A stretch of 28,077 nt of DNA from Hirudo medicinalis. Its lineage: Eukaryota > Annelida > Clitellata > Hirudinida > Hirudinidae. The DNA is taken from the NCBI GenBank assembly GCA_011800805.1, contig MPNW01000820.1:1-28077 (forward strand). The letters are read 5' to 3'. Positions 9,291-20,724 of the stretch are shown here, one piece after another. Made by a program: the position numbers and the translations under genes. The first letter of the stretch is position 1. Each line of letters starts with the position of its first letter. Under the pieces are notes generated by a model. The model was not told the origin of the DNA, searched no databases, and worked only from the letters and a program-made list of their open reading frames with translations.

Positions 9291-11143
9291 ATGTCTTTTC
9301 CTCCTCCGTATACAGAAAGCACTTCTACAGCGACCGCAGTTGTCGGTAGCGATTCCAGCGATGGAGATAATCCCCAAGTTGCCTGGTGGTGTAAAATTCT
9401 GGTGAGAACGGCAGCCGCTATTGCCGGAGGGGGTTTGTAGTTTTGAGACCTTAAGAAAAGATTTTCTATGCTAATTATGAGTGTTTTTTACAGCGTGTTT
9501 GTTATAGCTTATTGCATATCTATGTACAAGCATGCCTCACTGTTTATGAAAGTGGGCCAGAAATTAATTGAAGACTTTACTTGATATTTTATTATTATTG
9601 TTATTAATCAGAAGCAATGCATTTCTAATAAACAAATCTAATTTACTTTTCTAAAGCCACCATTTCTTAATAATTAACTGTTTATTTTTTATCATCAGTC
9701 TGCATTGGTATGGGTGCCTGGAGGTGCATATCTATCTCACCCCTTTGCATAGTGGCTGGAATAATGCAGATGTTAGTAAACTAATTACTTAAAACAAAGC
9801 CATCACATGAAATCAACCGATTATGATTAATTTATTCGTGTAAGTTGACAAACAATTCAAGTTTCAGTAGAAATTGAATCCAAATGAGTAATAGGTTGTC
9901 ATATCAGCGTTTTATGTAGATCGCTCCATGCTGTCATTCCGTTATCAACATTAGACATTTCAGTTATCTCAGTTTAATTATCTTGATAAAGTAATTTGAA
10001 ATCAAGTTTTTTTTTAAAGCAATTAGCAGCAATATTTTGTCTACATTGCATCATTAATGTTTTTTATGCAATAGCTATTATTAACAGTAAATACAATTGA
10101 TATCCTATAATATGATTGGTATTATTATAATTACACATAAATTTGAATTATTATTATTATTATTATTACAGTCTGCTCGGATGTATGGTGCTTCTGTTTG
10201 AAGTTCCATTTTGCTGCCAGCACTTCCAACTGACGAGACCAATTTCAAACTTCGCAGAGAAAAGGACCTACTTCCAAAAGGCCTTTTTGTTTTCTGGGTA
10301 GTGATGGTTTACTCATCTTGCATTAAATTAATGATTTATTTATGAAAGCTAAAGTTTATTTTATTTGATTCTTTTTAAATGGTTGTGGAATTATTTAAAA
10401 GAGTGGAGATTAAATATGCATTTTCACTAACTAACTATTGTTATCATTTTCATTAATATTTAGGGCACTGTTCATTTTACGATAAGTTTGCTGTTCGTGT
10501 GTCGACACCTTTTCATTTAATTCCTGTTTCCAATTTCAGAATGGCCATCATACCAGCAGCCATGTGCTTCTCTGCCTCAACGATCATTGGCTGTGGCCTA
10601 GTATTTTCTGTGGGGGTGATTTACGGACTCATGGCTCTTGGAAAGAAGTTGGTTGTGTTTTATTGGTGGAATTTGTATGAACATTTAAATGTTCCAATAT
10701 TTAATCATGTACACAGTGATATGACGGTAACATTCAAACTCAAGGTATTAATCATTGTGATGTATATAAATATGTATCTATTCTGTTGTTATGCTTTCTA
10801 AGAATGTTTTGTAACATTCATTTTGTGTGTGGAGGTTGTGATTCCTATTAATTCTGACCATTTCAATTTAGATATTATTACTTAAATTTCATCGTCGTGT
10901 TATTCCAAGTTAGCATATTATTATTAATGTCATAAGTTCTGAATGAATTTTTAATGATTCCACGTGGAATGCAAATGTATTATTTATTGCTACCAAATTT
11001 TGGCAGCATCAGAGATTGTTCTCGCTGATCATGATCCGCAATGGCATTTAATACTTAACAGGGCAGACAGAGAAACCATGCTCTCAAGGGCAGGGCAGGA
11101 TGACAAGGCAGCCATCGTTCCGAACATTGTCATAGAACACTGA
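9291..11143 (+). CDS. fwe: Flower / CACFD1-type synaptic-vesicle calcium channel homologue (five exons, 176 aa)
   Basis: Exons: 9291-9432, 9699-9771, 10172-10297, 10540-10647, 11062-11143, all GT-AG and phase-consistent, giving 531 bp with stop. Flower proteins are small multi-pass membrane proteins linked to calcium entry, vesicle endocytosis and cell competition. The family signature is plain: WW near the N-terminus (32-33), CIVAGIMQILLGCMV followed by FEVPFCC (81-87; Glu82 corresponds to the acidic residue in the fly EAPCC motif implicated in calcium conduction), SNFAEK, FSGMAIIPAAM, and GVIYGLMALGKKA (139-151). The C-terminal DKAAIVPN resembles DRAGIVNN of the fly protein. Hydrophobic segments are roughly 37-60, 63-81, 111-133 and 133-148. 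The length agrees with known members (about 170-195). No damage is seen. The exon 1 donor (GTTTGT) is suboptimal. Confidence 0.9.
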
Positions 11144-12613
11144 ACAGTCAATGAAAAAAAGAAGCTGTTATTATGATGCTACTGATCGAAGATTGATAGT
11201 GGATGATGTGGTGTGGGAGTAATGCAATATAATTGGATGTTTTGACTTTGAGGTCATGCACAATGTCTTTCTGATCATTCTTTGTGAGTTGTGACTATTG
11301 TTATCACATGTGGGTTACTCTTATTACTATTGTATTAACTATCCCCATCACTTCAGCTTAGTTGGTCTCTGAAATGATTTTTTTGTCTCACTTATACTAG
11401 CTGAGTTGCACTTTGTTCAGTGATATTTATAAATGTTTGAAAAATTATTTTAATGAGCTTTCTGAAAAAGATGATATTTATGCTTCCTTGAATAAAAGCT
11501 ACTCCTCTCATGTTCTTTGGGTTGGCATGGTCGTGACATTTGCATGTTGCATGTCCCATTGTCGGGGTTTCATCGATATTGCTCGCTGGTCTTCTATCAT
11601 TTGTATTTGACTCATGCGAAAGCATTGGCAAAATATATGATTTTTCTGACATCAGGGATAATAGCTTGTGACCATTATCGACCGTAATCCCGCGTTCTGT
11701 TTAGTATTTGACCTTCGGCCTCTCGAACTTGCGCAATTCGAATTCCTTGTATTTTTGTCGGACACATATCAGTATCCCATTTAAAACTTCAGTTGCTTTG
11801 ATTTCATTTAAGATTGCCTTACCTCGTTTGTATAATTCGATTTCTTAAGAAGCCGCATTGTAAACAGAGTGTGACCGAGATGATGATAATTTGCTACCAA
11901 TGACACCATCTAATAATATATGTTCAATATCCTGGAGTGGGTTCCCGTTTTGTTAAACTTTTTCAGAGTTTAAATCTCAACTTTGGTTGTTTAAACAATA
12001 ATTCGCTGCCACGAGAATAACCGCTAATTTAAAATGTGTGGAAAAGCTGGATAAAGGGCATTATGTAATTGGAAAAATATTAAGACTTGGCAAAGAGCGA
12101 TATCGGAGAAAATTTAGGCAACATTTCTTGAATATAATAATCTTTTATGAATCAACTTGAGTCGAATTCACTTTTTTTTTGATTTACACCTTTGATGATG
12201 AGCAAATCCTCACTTTGAATAGTTTTTATAAAAATAGCGCTTGATTTATCTGCCATTTAAACGTTATTTGGGCTAGATATGTCAGCATCCCGCTCGACGA
12301 GCAGCGCTAGCGAGTTGGCATCCGACGAATATTCAAATTGATGGAATTACTGTGCGCGCTGAATAAAATGGATGGGCACTACATAGGCTTAATTAAAACA
12401 TTTAGATAAAATAATTTTATTTAAATTTTGATTTAAAACATAAAATTCTAAATAAGTTTTCGTACTTCTTTTTGAATTTCCAAAGTGTTCAACACTTAGT
12501 GACCTCACGATTATTAATAACGCAAAATTACGTGAGCCAAATAATTTCAGTTAAAAAAATTCCAGTGAGTTAGCACTTCAAGAGTCAACTGTTTTACACA
12601 ATTGTTTATTTGC
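11144..12613. other. Flower 3' region and intergenic spacer
   Basis: After the Flower stop codon, no reading frame shows family similarity. Short overlapping frames at 11392-11652 on both strands look random. A GC-richer palindromic patch lies near 12290-12320. Confidence 0.25.
11491..11496 (+). terminator. Candidate poly(A) signal of the Flower gene
   Basis: AATAAA lies about 350 bp after the Flower stop codon, a plausible 3' untranslated length. Assigned by position only. Confidence 0.35.
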
Positions 12614-13133
12614 TTATTTGGTTTTTATCAACTTCACCTGAGAAAACACTCATTCGACACTCGCTGAGGTATAAAGCAATGCCATCAGCTTGCTCACGAA
12701 TTCGGCCAAAATACCATATTGGTTCTTGTCATTGGCGTCTTTAATTTGCAGCAATTCAATCCAGAATGCAGGTGGATCACTGGGAGATGTCCAAGATCAT
12801 CACAATAAAGTCCATGTTCAAGCCAAAAAGTATTGTGTTCTGCCATGAAATTCTTAAACAATAACTCCGCTGTAGCAATTCTTTCTTGAATATGGGAATA
12901 TCCTTTACAAAAAAAAAACTAACCAATGTCCAGAGCTGTACCTCGGGCCTTTAGATTTTTTTTTATATATGCTTCTGCGTTTGCTTATGTGCCAATAGAC
13001 CCGTTTTATTAGCGTTAGTCATCGTACACGAACAAACTGTAAAAATCACAGCAAAGCGATTGTTAGGATCCGGTTTTATCCAATCCTTTAGCTCGATGTC
13101 TGTCAACCACTCATCATTAAACAACCATTTCAT
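12614..13133 (-). mobile_element. hAT-like transposase relic, copy 2 (zinc finger and dimerisation domain, core deleted)
   Basis: Minus-strand reading starts at an ATG (13133): FNDEWLTDIELKDWIKPDP, then a degenerate zinc finger FTVCSCTMTNA..LLAHKQTQKHI before a stop. Farther on it reads ATAELLFKNFMAEHN, the conserved AEHN stretch of this transposase group, and then FWIELLQIKDAND..YGILAEF and LLYTSASVE-stop-VFSQVKLIKTK. The last is the hAT C-terminal dimerisation motif, with an Arg codon turned into TGA. Only about 520 bp remain, against roughly 2 kb for a whole transposase, so the catalytic core has been lost. The first finger Cys is replaced by Phe. It is related to the copy at 1716-1926. 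Confidence 0.72.
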
Positions 13134-14205
13134 AAAAAATATCTACGGAAAAAATGTTGAAATGGAAATAAAACATACGAAAAATATATTTAAACATATA
13201 TTTAAAATAGAAATTATTGTAATTTATTTATTTAAAACTGTAAGTATAAATTATAAACGACCAGTAATTATAGTTGTTACATTTATTTGACCTTTTTAAA
13301 AAATCAGCGATAGTTCAAATGTTACGGCATTTTTAATAAATTTTTAAAATGAAATTCTAATAAAGAAGTTCGTTGGGCTCGGAGAATTTCAAATATTAAG
13401 CAGGCGGTTACGGGCGCCATTGTGTCGTTGTCTTTTTCGACGTATGGGTCAGTTTATACTTCTTGAGTTTCATCTGGATACTTGTGGATACCACGACTAT
13501 TTGATTTTGATTATTGAGTAGTTTTTTTGATTATTGTTAATATTATTCGTCCTGGAATTGTGTGCTATTTCTTGGTCAAACTGGTGAAGTTCCTTCAATA
13601 CAATAACTTATGCATTGTGTTGTTGTTTTTTCATTTTATGTTGCTGCCTTCAATTGTTAGATAGCCTTAAATAGATAGCTTTTTAAATAGCTCTTGGCAA
13701 CTGTGTGGCATTATGTGAACTGCGTTGAAATGTGCATTAAATTATAATTTTCAGGAAGTCAACACGACAAGCTATGGTTCTTAAAGACATTTATATTCAA
13801 ATAGTCATTTAAAAATAAGATTTCAGACAAAAAGATGTGGAACTTGTCATAGAACTCAGGTCGAGGTAAGTGGAATATAAACAATTACGACTTAATAAAA
13901 CAAAAAAGTTGACAAATTGAAGATTGATAAATTTGCCCGTGATAATAAAGATCAACGGGCAATGTTAATTGATGGCTTGAAGCATTCTACCTAAAAGGTT
14001 ATTATATCTTATTATTACCTGGGTTTGTGCGTTTGTCAATTTTTTTTTATTGAGCCGAACAAATAAGCATGCACATTAAATATCAACAGAAAAGTGAAAT
14101 GCCATCGGCTCAAGGGTCGGTCCTAAGGGAGTGACGTCCCGCTATCAGGACTGCCCAGACTGTATTTAAAGGTTGACATCAGTCTAAGAATTAGACGGAT
14201 AACAA
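13134..14205. other. Intergenic stretch with one possible micro-exon
   Basis: Mostly AT-rich. A 39-bp segment at 13827-13865 is framed by TTTCAG and a perfect donor GTAAGT on the plus strand; it can read RQKDVELVIELRSR in one frame. A GC-richer patch at about 13405-13445 could be a promoter or first exon. A further GC-richer patch at 14105-14160 precedes the LINE 3' end. None of these is secure. Confidence 0.2.
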
Positions 14206-15025
14206 TTAATGACATTTTTGAAATGATGGCGACTCGACAATGAATGCTTTAAACATACGTTTTAACGAAGACAGGTTGGGTTGTTGGAGGATTGTAGTTG
14301 GGATCTTTGAAAATATTTTTGGTCCTAAGCATGTGATGGAGTGAAGTTGCATGTTGGTTTTGGCAAAGGAAGGTTTATATTATTGGGCGGATAGCAGTGC
14401 ATATCGATGTGATGTTGATTGTTCAAAAAAAACTTGTTAAATAAGCCGGGAAGCATGCAACAATAAAATCTGTACATAAAAATACTTGCCTGGTAATAGT
14501 TAATTTGATGAACTTTTAGGATATTGAATTTTTTAAAGGAAGGGTCAGTGTGATAGTTATACGGTAAGTGTAGAGCAATACATAAATATCTTTTCTGAAG
14601 TTTAAGCAGGAGAAGTAGGTAAGGAGAATAATTAGAAGCCCAGATCAAATTACAATAACTTAAATGTGAATATATAAATGAGTAACATAATGTTATAGCT
14701 ATGGATAAGTTATGTAAAGGGATTACGAGAGATGAAAAGAGATTATTCCGATATTTGTCGAGACTTTGTTAGTTAAATATTGAATATGGGTTTTGAAGGT
14801 CAGATGTACAAAAGTACCAAGAAATATGCAGGTTTCAACACGAGCCAAAATGGAATCCCCAACATAAAGGCTATGGTCTTTAAGAAATTTTTTCCTGGCC
14901 CTATGAAATAACACAAACAGTTTTTTGGCATTAACAGACAGAACATTTGCATTGCTCCAAATTCTTTTGAATCGTGGGAAAATATATCTTAACAATTTCT
15001 TCCACGATAAGGTCGCCATTTTCAC
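14206..15025 (-). mobile_element. LINE retrotransposon fragment: C-terminal part of the reverse-transcriptase ORF
   Basis: The minus strand carries the end of a non-LTR reverse transcriptase: NANVLSVNAKKLFVLF (LSLN-x-KKT-type motif), ARVETCIFLGTFV..THIQYL (the LG-x-x-ID...HI motif), then YSFIYSHLSYCNLIWA and LLKLQKRYL (the LQKR motif), and finally GPKIFSKIPTTIL and LKRMFKAFIVES before a TAA at 14208-14206. At least two frame changes break it. The fingers/palm region with the FADD motif is missing, so the copy is 5'-truncated, as is usual for LINEs. It resembles Jockey/CR1/L2-like elements; the exact clade cannot be set by eye. Confidence 0.8.
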
Positions 15026-17109
15026 TATTCAAACAAAGTTATTAAAAGTATTTGAGACGTTCTTTCATCTTAGTTGCTTCAATCACTTAATGTTTGAAGC
15101 CGTCTTCACTGACCATTAATAGTAAAAAGCATTAAAAAAAAGTCATTTCATCTCTTTGAGCGTGTGTTTGACACCCTCTGAAAAAGAATATAGTGTTCCT
15201 GGTGCAGATCATTCTTAAGCAGGATTCCATCCATTCGGATATCCTTTTGAGCATTAATCCGCAGTATATTAGTTGGGTTTTATTTAAATGAATTTTGTTG
15301 GCCACGCTCAATAAAAAGTTTGGACTGGTTTGGACTGGTCTATCCCTTGATCGTGATTTATAAATGCATAGCATTCTTTGATTTGTTTACATTAAAGAAG
15401 TACACGTGAAATCATTATTTTGATGAGGATGGGATTTTTATATGGTTGGTTTTTCGAACAGCATTTATTAAAAAGTGAAACAAATTTAAGTTTGAAATCT
15501 GAAGAGCACTTAAGCATTTTTTGCGGATGAATCAAAGCATCTGAGCTCCATCCTTTAATTATTTCCAAATTCTTATTTCTTCCAATTTATACAAATGCTT
15601 TAATTTTTAATTTTTTTTAATTTTTCACTTTTTTTTGGTACTTTACTTAAATTTGGAAATTTCATTTAAAAAGTCGTTAATAGAAAATGGTTGAATTTAA
15701 TCGGGCATGTTTAGTCGAACATTTTTATTTATAAAATTTATTTTATTATATTTATTTATAAATATTTACTTTTACGTATTTTGTGTCTTAATCCACGAGC
15801 TCGGACACCACAAAACTGGTTTATCATTCATTTTCTTATTATTTTGTAACTACAGATTCCAATATGAGTCATGTTAGAATTATCAGACGCTCGAGAATTA
15901 AACGTATTTGTAACTCAAATTATTGTTACTATTGAGTAAAAACCAGTAATAATTTTACGTTTGGTTGTTAGCGGTTTACCAGAAAACTGGGAGAAACTAA
16001 CAAGAAATATATTTTCTTAGCCGGTGCTTCTCCAAATAGTTTTTGAAGTTTACAATATACTTTAGGTGTCATCGGCTCCAGGCAGTTGAGAAATTTCTGA
16101 CAAATAAAACTTACATTAAATTGTGTAACAATAACCTTCAATTACAAAAATTGTTCTAATTTGCAACCAAAGCTTAACCTCTTTCAGCCCTTTCAGTTAG
16201 TTCAAACAGCCATATTCGAAATTTATAATCGACATGCATGAGTTTATATGTATTTGTATGAGTTTTTCACGTGCTTTCATTAAAAAAAACTTTTCGGACG
16301 TTTGTATCATTTGCTAATAAATCACGTCATTAATGTAATTATCTACCTCGAAGATGAGCGCAGGTGATTTAATAACCTTGAAAATGTTTTGGGAAAATAA
16401 GTTACAGAATTGGTGAGTGCTAAATATTCACGTGATGATTCTTTGCTCTATGTTTCATTGAAGACTTCAGACACAAGTTGAGACCAATTCAAACAAGAAA
16501 TAATAAAGCAACAAAAATTATGGAGAAGTGTAATTAATAATATGTGTAATAATTTATGCAATAAGTATAATAAAGTATTATTAATTTAGTATTAAAGTAT
16601 TAATTAAAAAATTAAAGTAAATTAAAGTATTAAAGTATAATTATTATACTTATTATATTTTTTTATTATATTATTAATATAATAATTACTTATAATAATA
16701 ATAATAATAATACTTTTAATTATTCCATTTAATAATAATAATATTTAATATAAATCTGTCATGCTGAGTCATTCAGTTTCAATGATAATATTGTCAAATT
16801 TTCATGTTGTGTTACATTAAAATTGATTTCACTTTTTTTTAGATTTTTTTTCTGTTCTCTAACTTACTCGAATAATTTCCGAACATTGTTTCTGTAAGTA
16901 GGTAGGACATTGGACGATAAAATTGTTAGGTTCAGACTCGATACAAATTTGTATTATTTCGAAACCTGATGCAAGTTTAAAATAGTGAATAATCTGATAA
17001 TTATACTGGAAATAATATAATTAATTTTTTTTATTTAATAACGAGAAATCAATTTACTGAAGTTTTTTTTTTTTGAAGGCGTTTCATTTGAAGAAATATT
17101 TTAAATTAA
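15026..17109. other. Long AT-rich stretch with no supported gene
   Basis: Poly-T and ATT-rich DNA. A minus-strand frame around 15270-15160 reads DIRMDGILLKNDLHQEHY in one frame, which could be more decayed element sequence 5' of the LINE, but I cannot identify it. From 16500 to 16760 it is dense in short TAT/ATT repeats (AT-only palindromic runs). Confidence 0.25.
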
Positions 17110-17443
17110 CTAATAACGAATAATAAAATTCAGTGGCTGGTTATCGTCATATAAATACTTTCCAGACAGCAGGAGAGGCAGGTGAGAAGTCTCTACTGAC
17201 GAGGGATGATTTGAGAACTGGTTGGCAATTGGTTGTTGAATGGTGGAAGATGAACGAAGACCAGGTTCGTGGAAGCGGAGAATGAGATGGTGGAGATAGG
17301 ATGGATTGGATGTCGCGGGAGTTCGATATGTCATGAGGGCAATTTGATGAAGATGATGCGATTATGGATCGGTAGCCAGTGCAGTAGTCCTTCAAGTAGG
17401 ATAAATTAAATATTGGAGTTTTAACATTAAGATAATCGGTCAA
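17110..17443 (-). mobile_element. Second LINE reverse-transcriptase tail, decayed
   Basis: Two overlapping minus-strand frames together read YLHHLILRFHEPGLRSSST, then SRDFSPASPAVWKVF. This matches the C-terminal wording of LINE ORF2 proteins, where LRSS is followed by a RAFS-x-AAP-x-x-WN-type motif. A frame change lies between the halves. The motifs differ from those of the LINE at 14206-15025, so it is a different family, probably CR1/L2-like. The insert is less AT-rich than its surroundings. Confidence 0.55.
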
Positions 17444-18187
17444 GAAAATAAATTCTCAAGTTTTATGCAAATAATTATTTTCAATGTGATCGGAGATTGT
17501 TGTCGTAAAATTGCTCAGGAGTGGTCATTATCTTTTTCTTCTTGTTCCTTTATATAAAATATTCTTTTATAACTATTTATAACTTTTATAACATTTAGTT
17601 CCATCTCGTCAGATTCAGTGCCGACCAATTGGTAAAGCATTCTTTAATTAAAGTATAGCTTGTTTGAATTTATAGGGGGAACTGGAGTAAAATGTGGTAC
17701 TTAAGGGAGCTCCTTTATTACACTCATCCTTATCTCGGCAGCCCTGGGATTGAGGTTGGGAGAATTGCTGAGGAAGGAATATGTGCTGGTGATGGTGGAA
17801 GGGCTGAGGAAGAACAATCAAGTACTTATATATATATATATGTGTGTTTTAGTTTATAATGCTTATTCTAGGGCACTGTCCTAAACATCAAAAAATCAAA
17901 AATAAGGTTAACGTGGATCCCAAAATATAATTACTCCCTAAAAACTCAACTGCAGATGAAAATAATTTCTAAAGATGGGATCGTCTTTTCACATGATATA
18001 ACAAAGCCAATGTTGGGCTGCTTTTATGCTCTGCGCAGTGTTTCCCCATTTCACCCCGGTACTCCATTATGGCCCAGTTTCCCCTACAGATCGCAATATT
18101 CATCAAAAGCATTATTTAAATTAATTATTAGTTCTATCGTTAATTTCGTTTGATTCAGTGCTAATTATTTTCGTTGATTGCCGTTGG
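17444..18187. other. Spacer with a possible exon-like patch at 17705-17822
   Basis: The patch is GC-richer than its flanks and on the plus strand reads LILISAALGLRLGELLRK then VLVMVEGLRKNNQ. A stop lies just upstream in frame and no strong acceptor precedes it. It might be an exon or an element piece; the family is unknown. A (TA)n/(TG)n tract follows at about 17827-17846. Confidence 0.2.
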
Positions 18188-18189
18188 TA

Positions 18190-19159
18190 TAGTGCGTGTA
18201 GGTTACAAACACTTTTATTTTAGCATAATTCCTAAAATAAAATCAAAGCCAAATTTGGATTTAATGCGTTTATATTTTGGTGATACTCACATGTGCCAAA
18301 TTTCATTTTGATTGAACAATGATACTTGGAAATTCATTCAAACGTCCTACTTCAGCCATGGAAAAAGGTTACAAACACTTTGGATAAATTCAATTTATGG
18401 TCAAATTATAAAATAATTAAGTTTTAATTTTTTTTCAAACAACATTTTTAGTGTTTAGTAATACGTCCCTTATTATTTAAAATATTTATTCACGTATATT
18501 TCAGTGATTTAATAATTTTTTCGAACTAGTCATTTTCCAGGTCATTCCACGCCTTCATTATGGCCTCTTCCGGTTCTCATTTTCAAAATATTCTTTTCAA
18601 TCTCCATATATTTCATTGGGGATCATTCCTCAAACATTCAATTAGGTTGAGGTATAGGATATTGGTGATCAGCTAATAACAGCGATTTGTCATAGCTGGA
18701 AACTGTTCTTGTACAAATTGGGGATATTTACAGACGTGTTAGCCAGCTAAAACAAAGTTATTATCATATTTATTCTTGGCAAATGGAGAAGCTCTCAGAT
18801 ATGTCAGCATAGTATGAACAATTTTTCCTTTTTGAGAGACTAAAGACATCATGAGTTTTGAACAAATTCCACCCCGGATCGCAAGCATGCTTCCTCCTTG
18901 CTGTCTGCTAAAATTTGATTCATTGTTGTCATTTAAGTTGTGGAAGTAGCATTGGTGTCTTCCATCCAGGTTAAAATATTTTTGTTCAAAGGATCTGAAA
19001 ATGACTTTCATTTCTCGATCTTTTTTGATATTCAGGTCTCAACCTCTCTCATAATTAAATATTCCATCATTTATAAATTCCAAATTTGGCTTTGACCAGT
19101 TCAATATTTTAGATGTATGCTTTAAATAAGGGGTGTTTGTAACATTTTTACATACACTG
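18190..19159 (-). mobile_element. Degenerate Tc1/mariner-family element with TA target duplication
   Basis: The right end, read inward on the minus strand, starts CAGTGTATGTAAAAATG then TTACAAACAC. The left end starts TAGTGCGTGTAGG then TTACAAACAC, so the two are inverted terminal repeats. TA dinucleotides flank the element (18188-18189, 19160-19161), the standard Tc1/mariner target. The minus strand between 19011 and 18540 reads KYFNLDG, HQCYFHNL, FSRQQGGSM, later ILYLNLIE (compare SPDLNPIE around the third catalytic acid) and EEAIMKAWNDL. These are Tc1-type transposase motifs interrupted by stops. The DNA-binding half is missing and the whole is about 970 bp, so it is dead. A second TTACAAACACTTT at 18369 lies 167 bp inside the left end. 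Confidence 0.85.
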
Positions 19160-19161
19160 TA

Positions 19162-20724
19162 ATTGGGGCTCATATGCAAATATATAAATATATAGCGTAT
19201 ATGTAAATATGTAGCATATGGGTTCTTTCAATGGTTAATATTTCAGGTGAATAACGCAATGAATTCATCTCAAAGTATAATGTGCAAGACTATGAGAATA
19301 AAGAATTTCTGACTGAATTTATGGATATTTTCTTTATAGAGAAAGAAATAATTTTGGATGAAATTGGCATTACCTTAAGTCTAAGGAAATTCAAATAAGG
19401 AGTTTAGGGAAATTATTGAATAATTAGAATTATAAATAGAAGAAACATAACCGTTACAAAGTGGAATTAAATCATGAGACAACATTTTCAATAGACTTTT
19501 GGAAATAAAAGTTTTCGAATGTAATTCTAGCGGGATTGAAAATTAGTTCCTGTCATCATTAAAGGATCATTCCACGGTGCTTATTTTACAAACACAACAT
19601 AATGAAACTAAAGGCATTATGTAAAAAAAAATAATAATTCTATGGCGCAGTTGAGTAAATTTTAGAATTTTGTATCAAAATGAAAAAAATACTTTTGTTG
19701 TTGGCTTGAAAAGAACTGAGTTAATTCGTCTGTAGCACCCTTTATAATGTGAATATCTTTCAGTATGACTATAATAGAATTTAGATTTGCTTGAAAGGAA
19801 TTTGCACTTTACAGAAGAACAATTCTTCTAATGTCAGGCGCATTCCTTGGCTGTTATTATTAAAGATATGATCAATAATTGATATGATTGATAGCCGGAG
19901 GCCCTAAAGTTCCATATGATACGTGATCGAATGATTTTTAGAAAATAGCCACTGGTTGATTCAATTAACATCCATTGCCAAATCAATGTTTTTGGAGAGA
20001 GAAATTAACCGGTAACTTTATTTTATTTTATCGGACATTTGAAAGACCTACGGCCAGCGCCGCAGATCCTCGCTAGACTCAAATGTTACCATAGAAGTTG
20101 AAATTTCATTTTAATGTCATTTTCAACACAATTTTGTGTTAAAAGATGTTGAACAACTGTGATTTTGAGTCGAAGCTTTGACCTACGAACAGCTGTAAAG
20201 TTTCGAATGAGCCGGGTGATTGGAGGTAGGCCAATGGATGAGCAGCAAAATAGGTCGAAAACTATAACAAATCATGGAATAATGCTTATAGTTGCTTTCT
20301 TTATAGTAATATATCGGAAAAATTATCAATAACACTTGTAGATTTTTCTATAAATTTCTATTGGCTGTTTCTAAAGTTATTTGCGAAAAACTGTCAAATT
20401 GACTTTTCTTTTTGAGTTTAGGATACCACCCCTGAATTTTTCCAAGAATAGCATCAATCTAGGTCTAATAAATTATAATAATTATGTACTTGGTATGCAA
20501 GTGGGTGAAAGAAGTCCCGGCTTATGACGCACAATCAATAGCAGGATGAACGCGACTAGCCAGGCTTGTATGTGCGTTTGCTGTTTTCAGTAAAGCCATT
20601 GTTTCATTTATGGAAAATATAACAACCATGGAAATCTCAAAAAGTCTCGGGCACTTAAGTCAGAATGTTTTCAAACTGCATTAGTGGGGATGATCGGAGG
20701 GGGTTTTTTTGAGTAAATTCTGCA
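19162..20724. other. Intergenic stretch, possibly containing an unclassified repeat
   Basis: No gene can be supported. The block from about 20040 to 20440 is compositionally distinct and, on the minus strand, begins GGTGGTATCCTAAACTCAAA, which reads like the end of a DNA transposon. No matching inverted repeat is identified with confidence. Confidence 0.2.

Noticed and set aside
11392..11652. Overlapping 86- and 65-residue frames
   Set aside because: No signal peptide, domain or codon pattern; they lie in the Flower 3' region.
13060..13290. Plus-strand 76-residue frame
   Set aside because: Partly antisense to the hAT-like relic and otherwise AT-rich low complexity.
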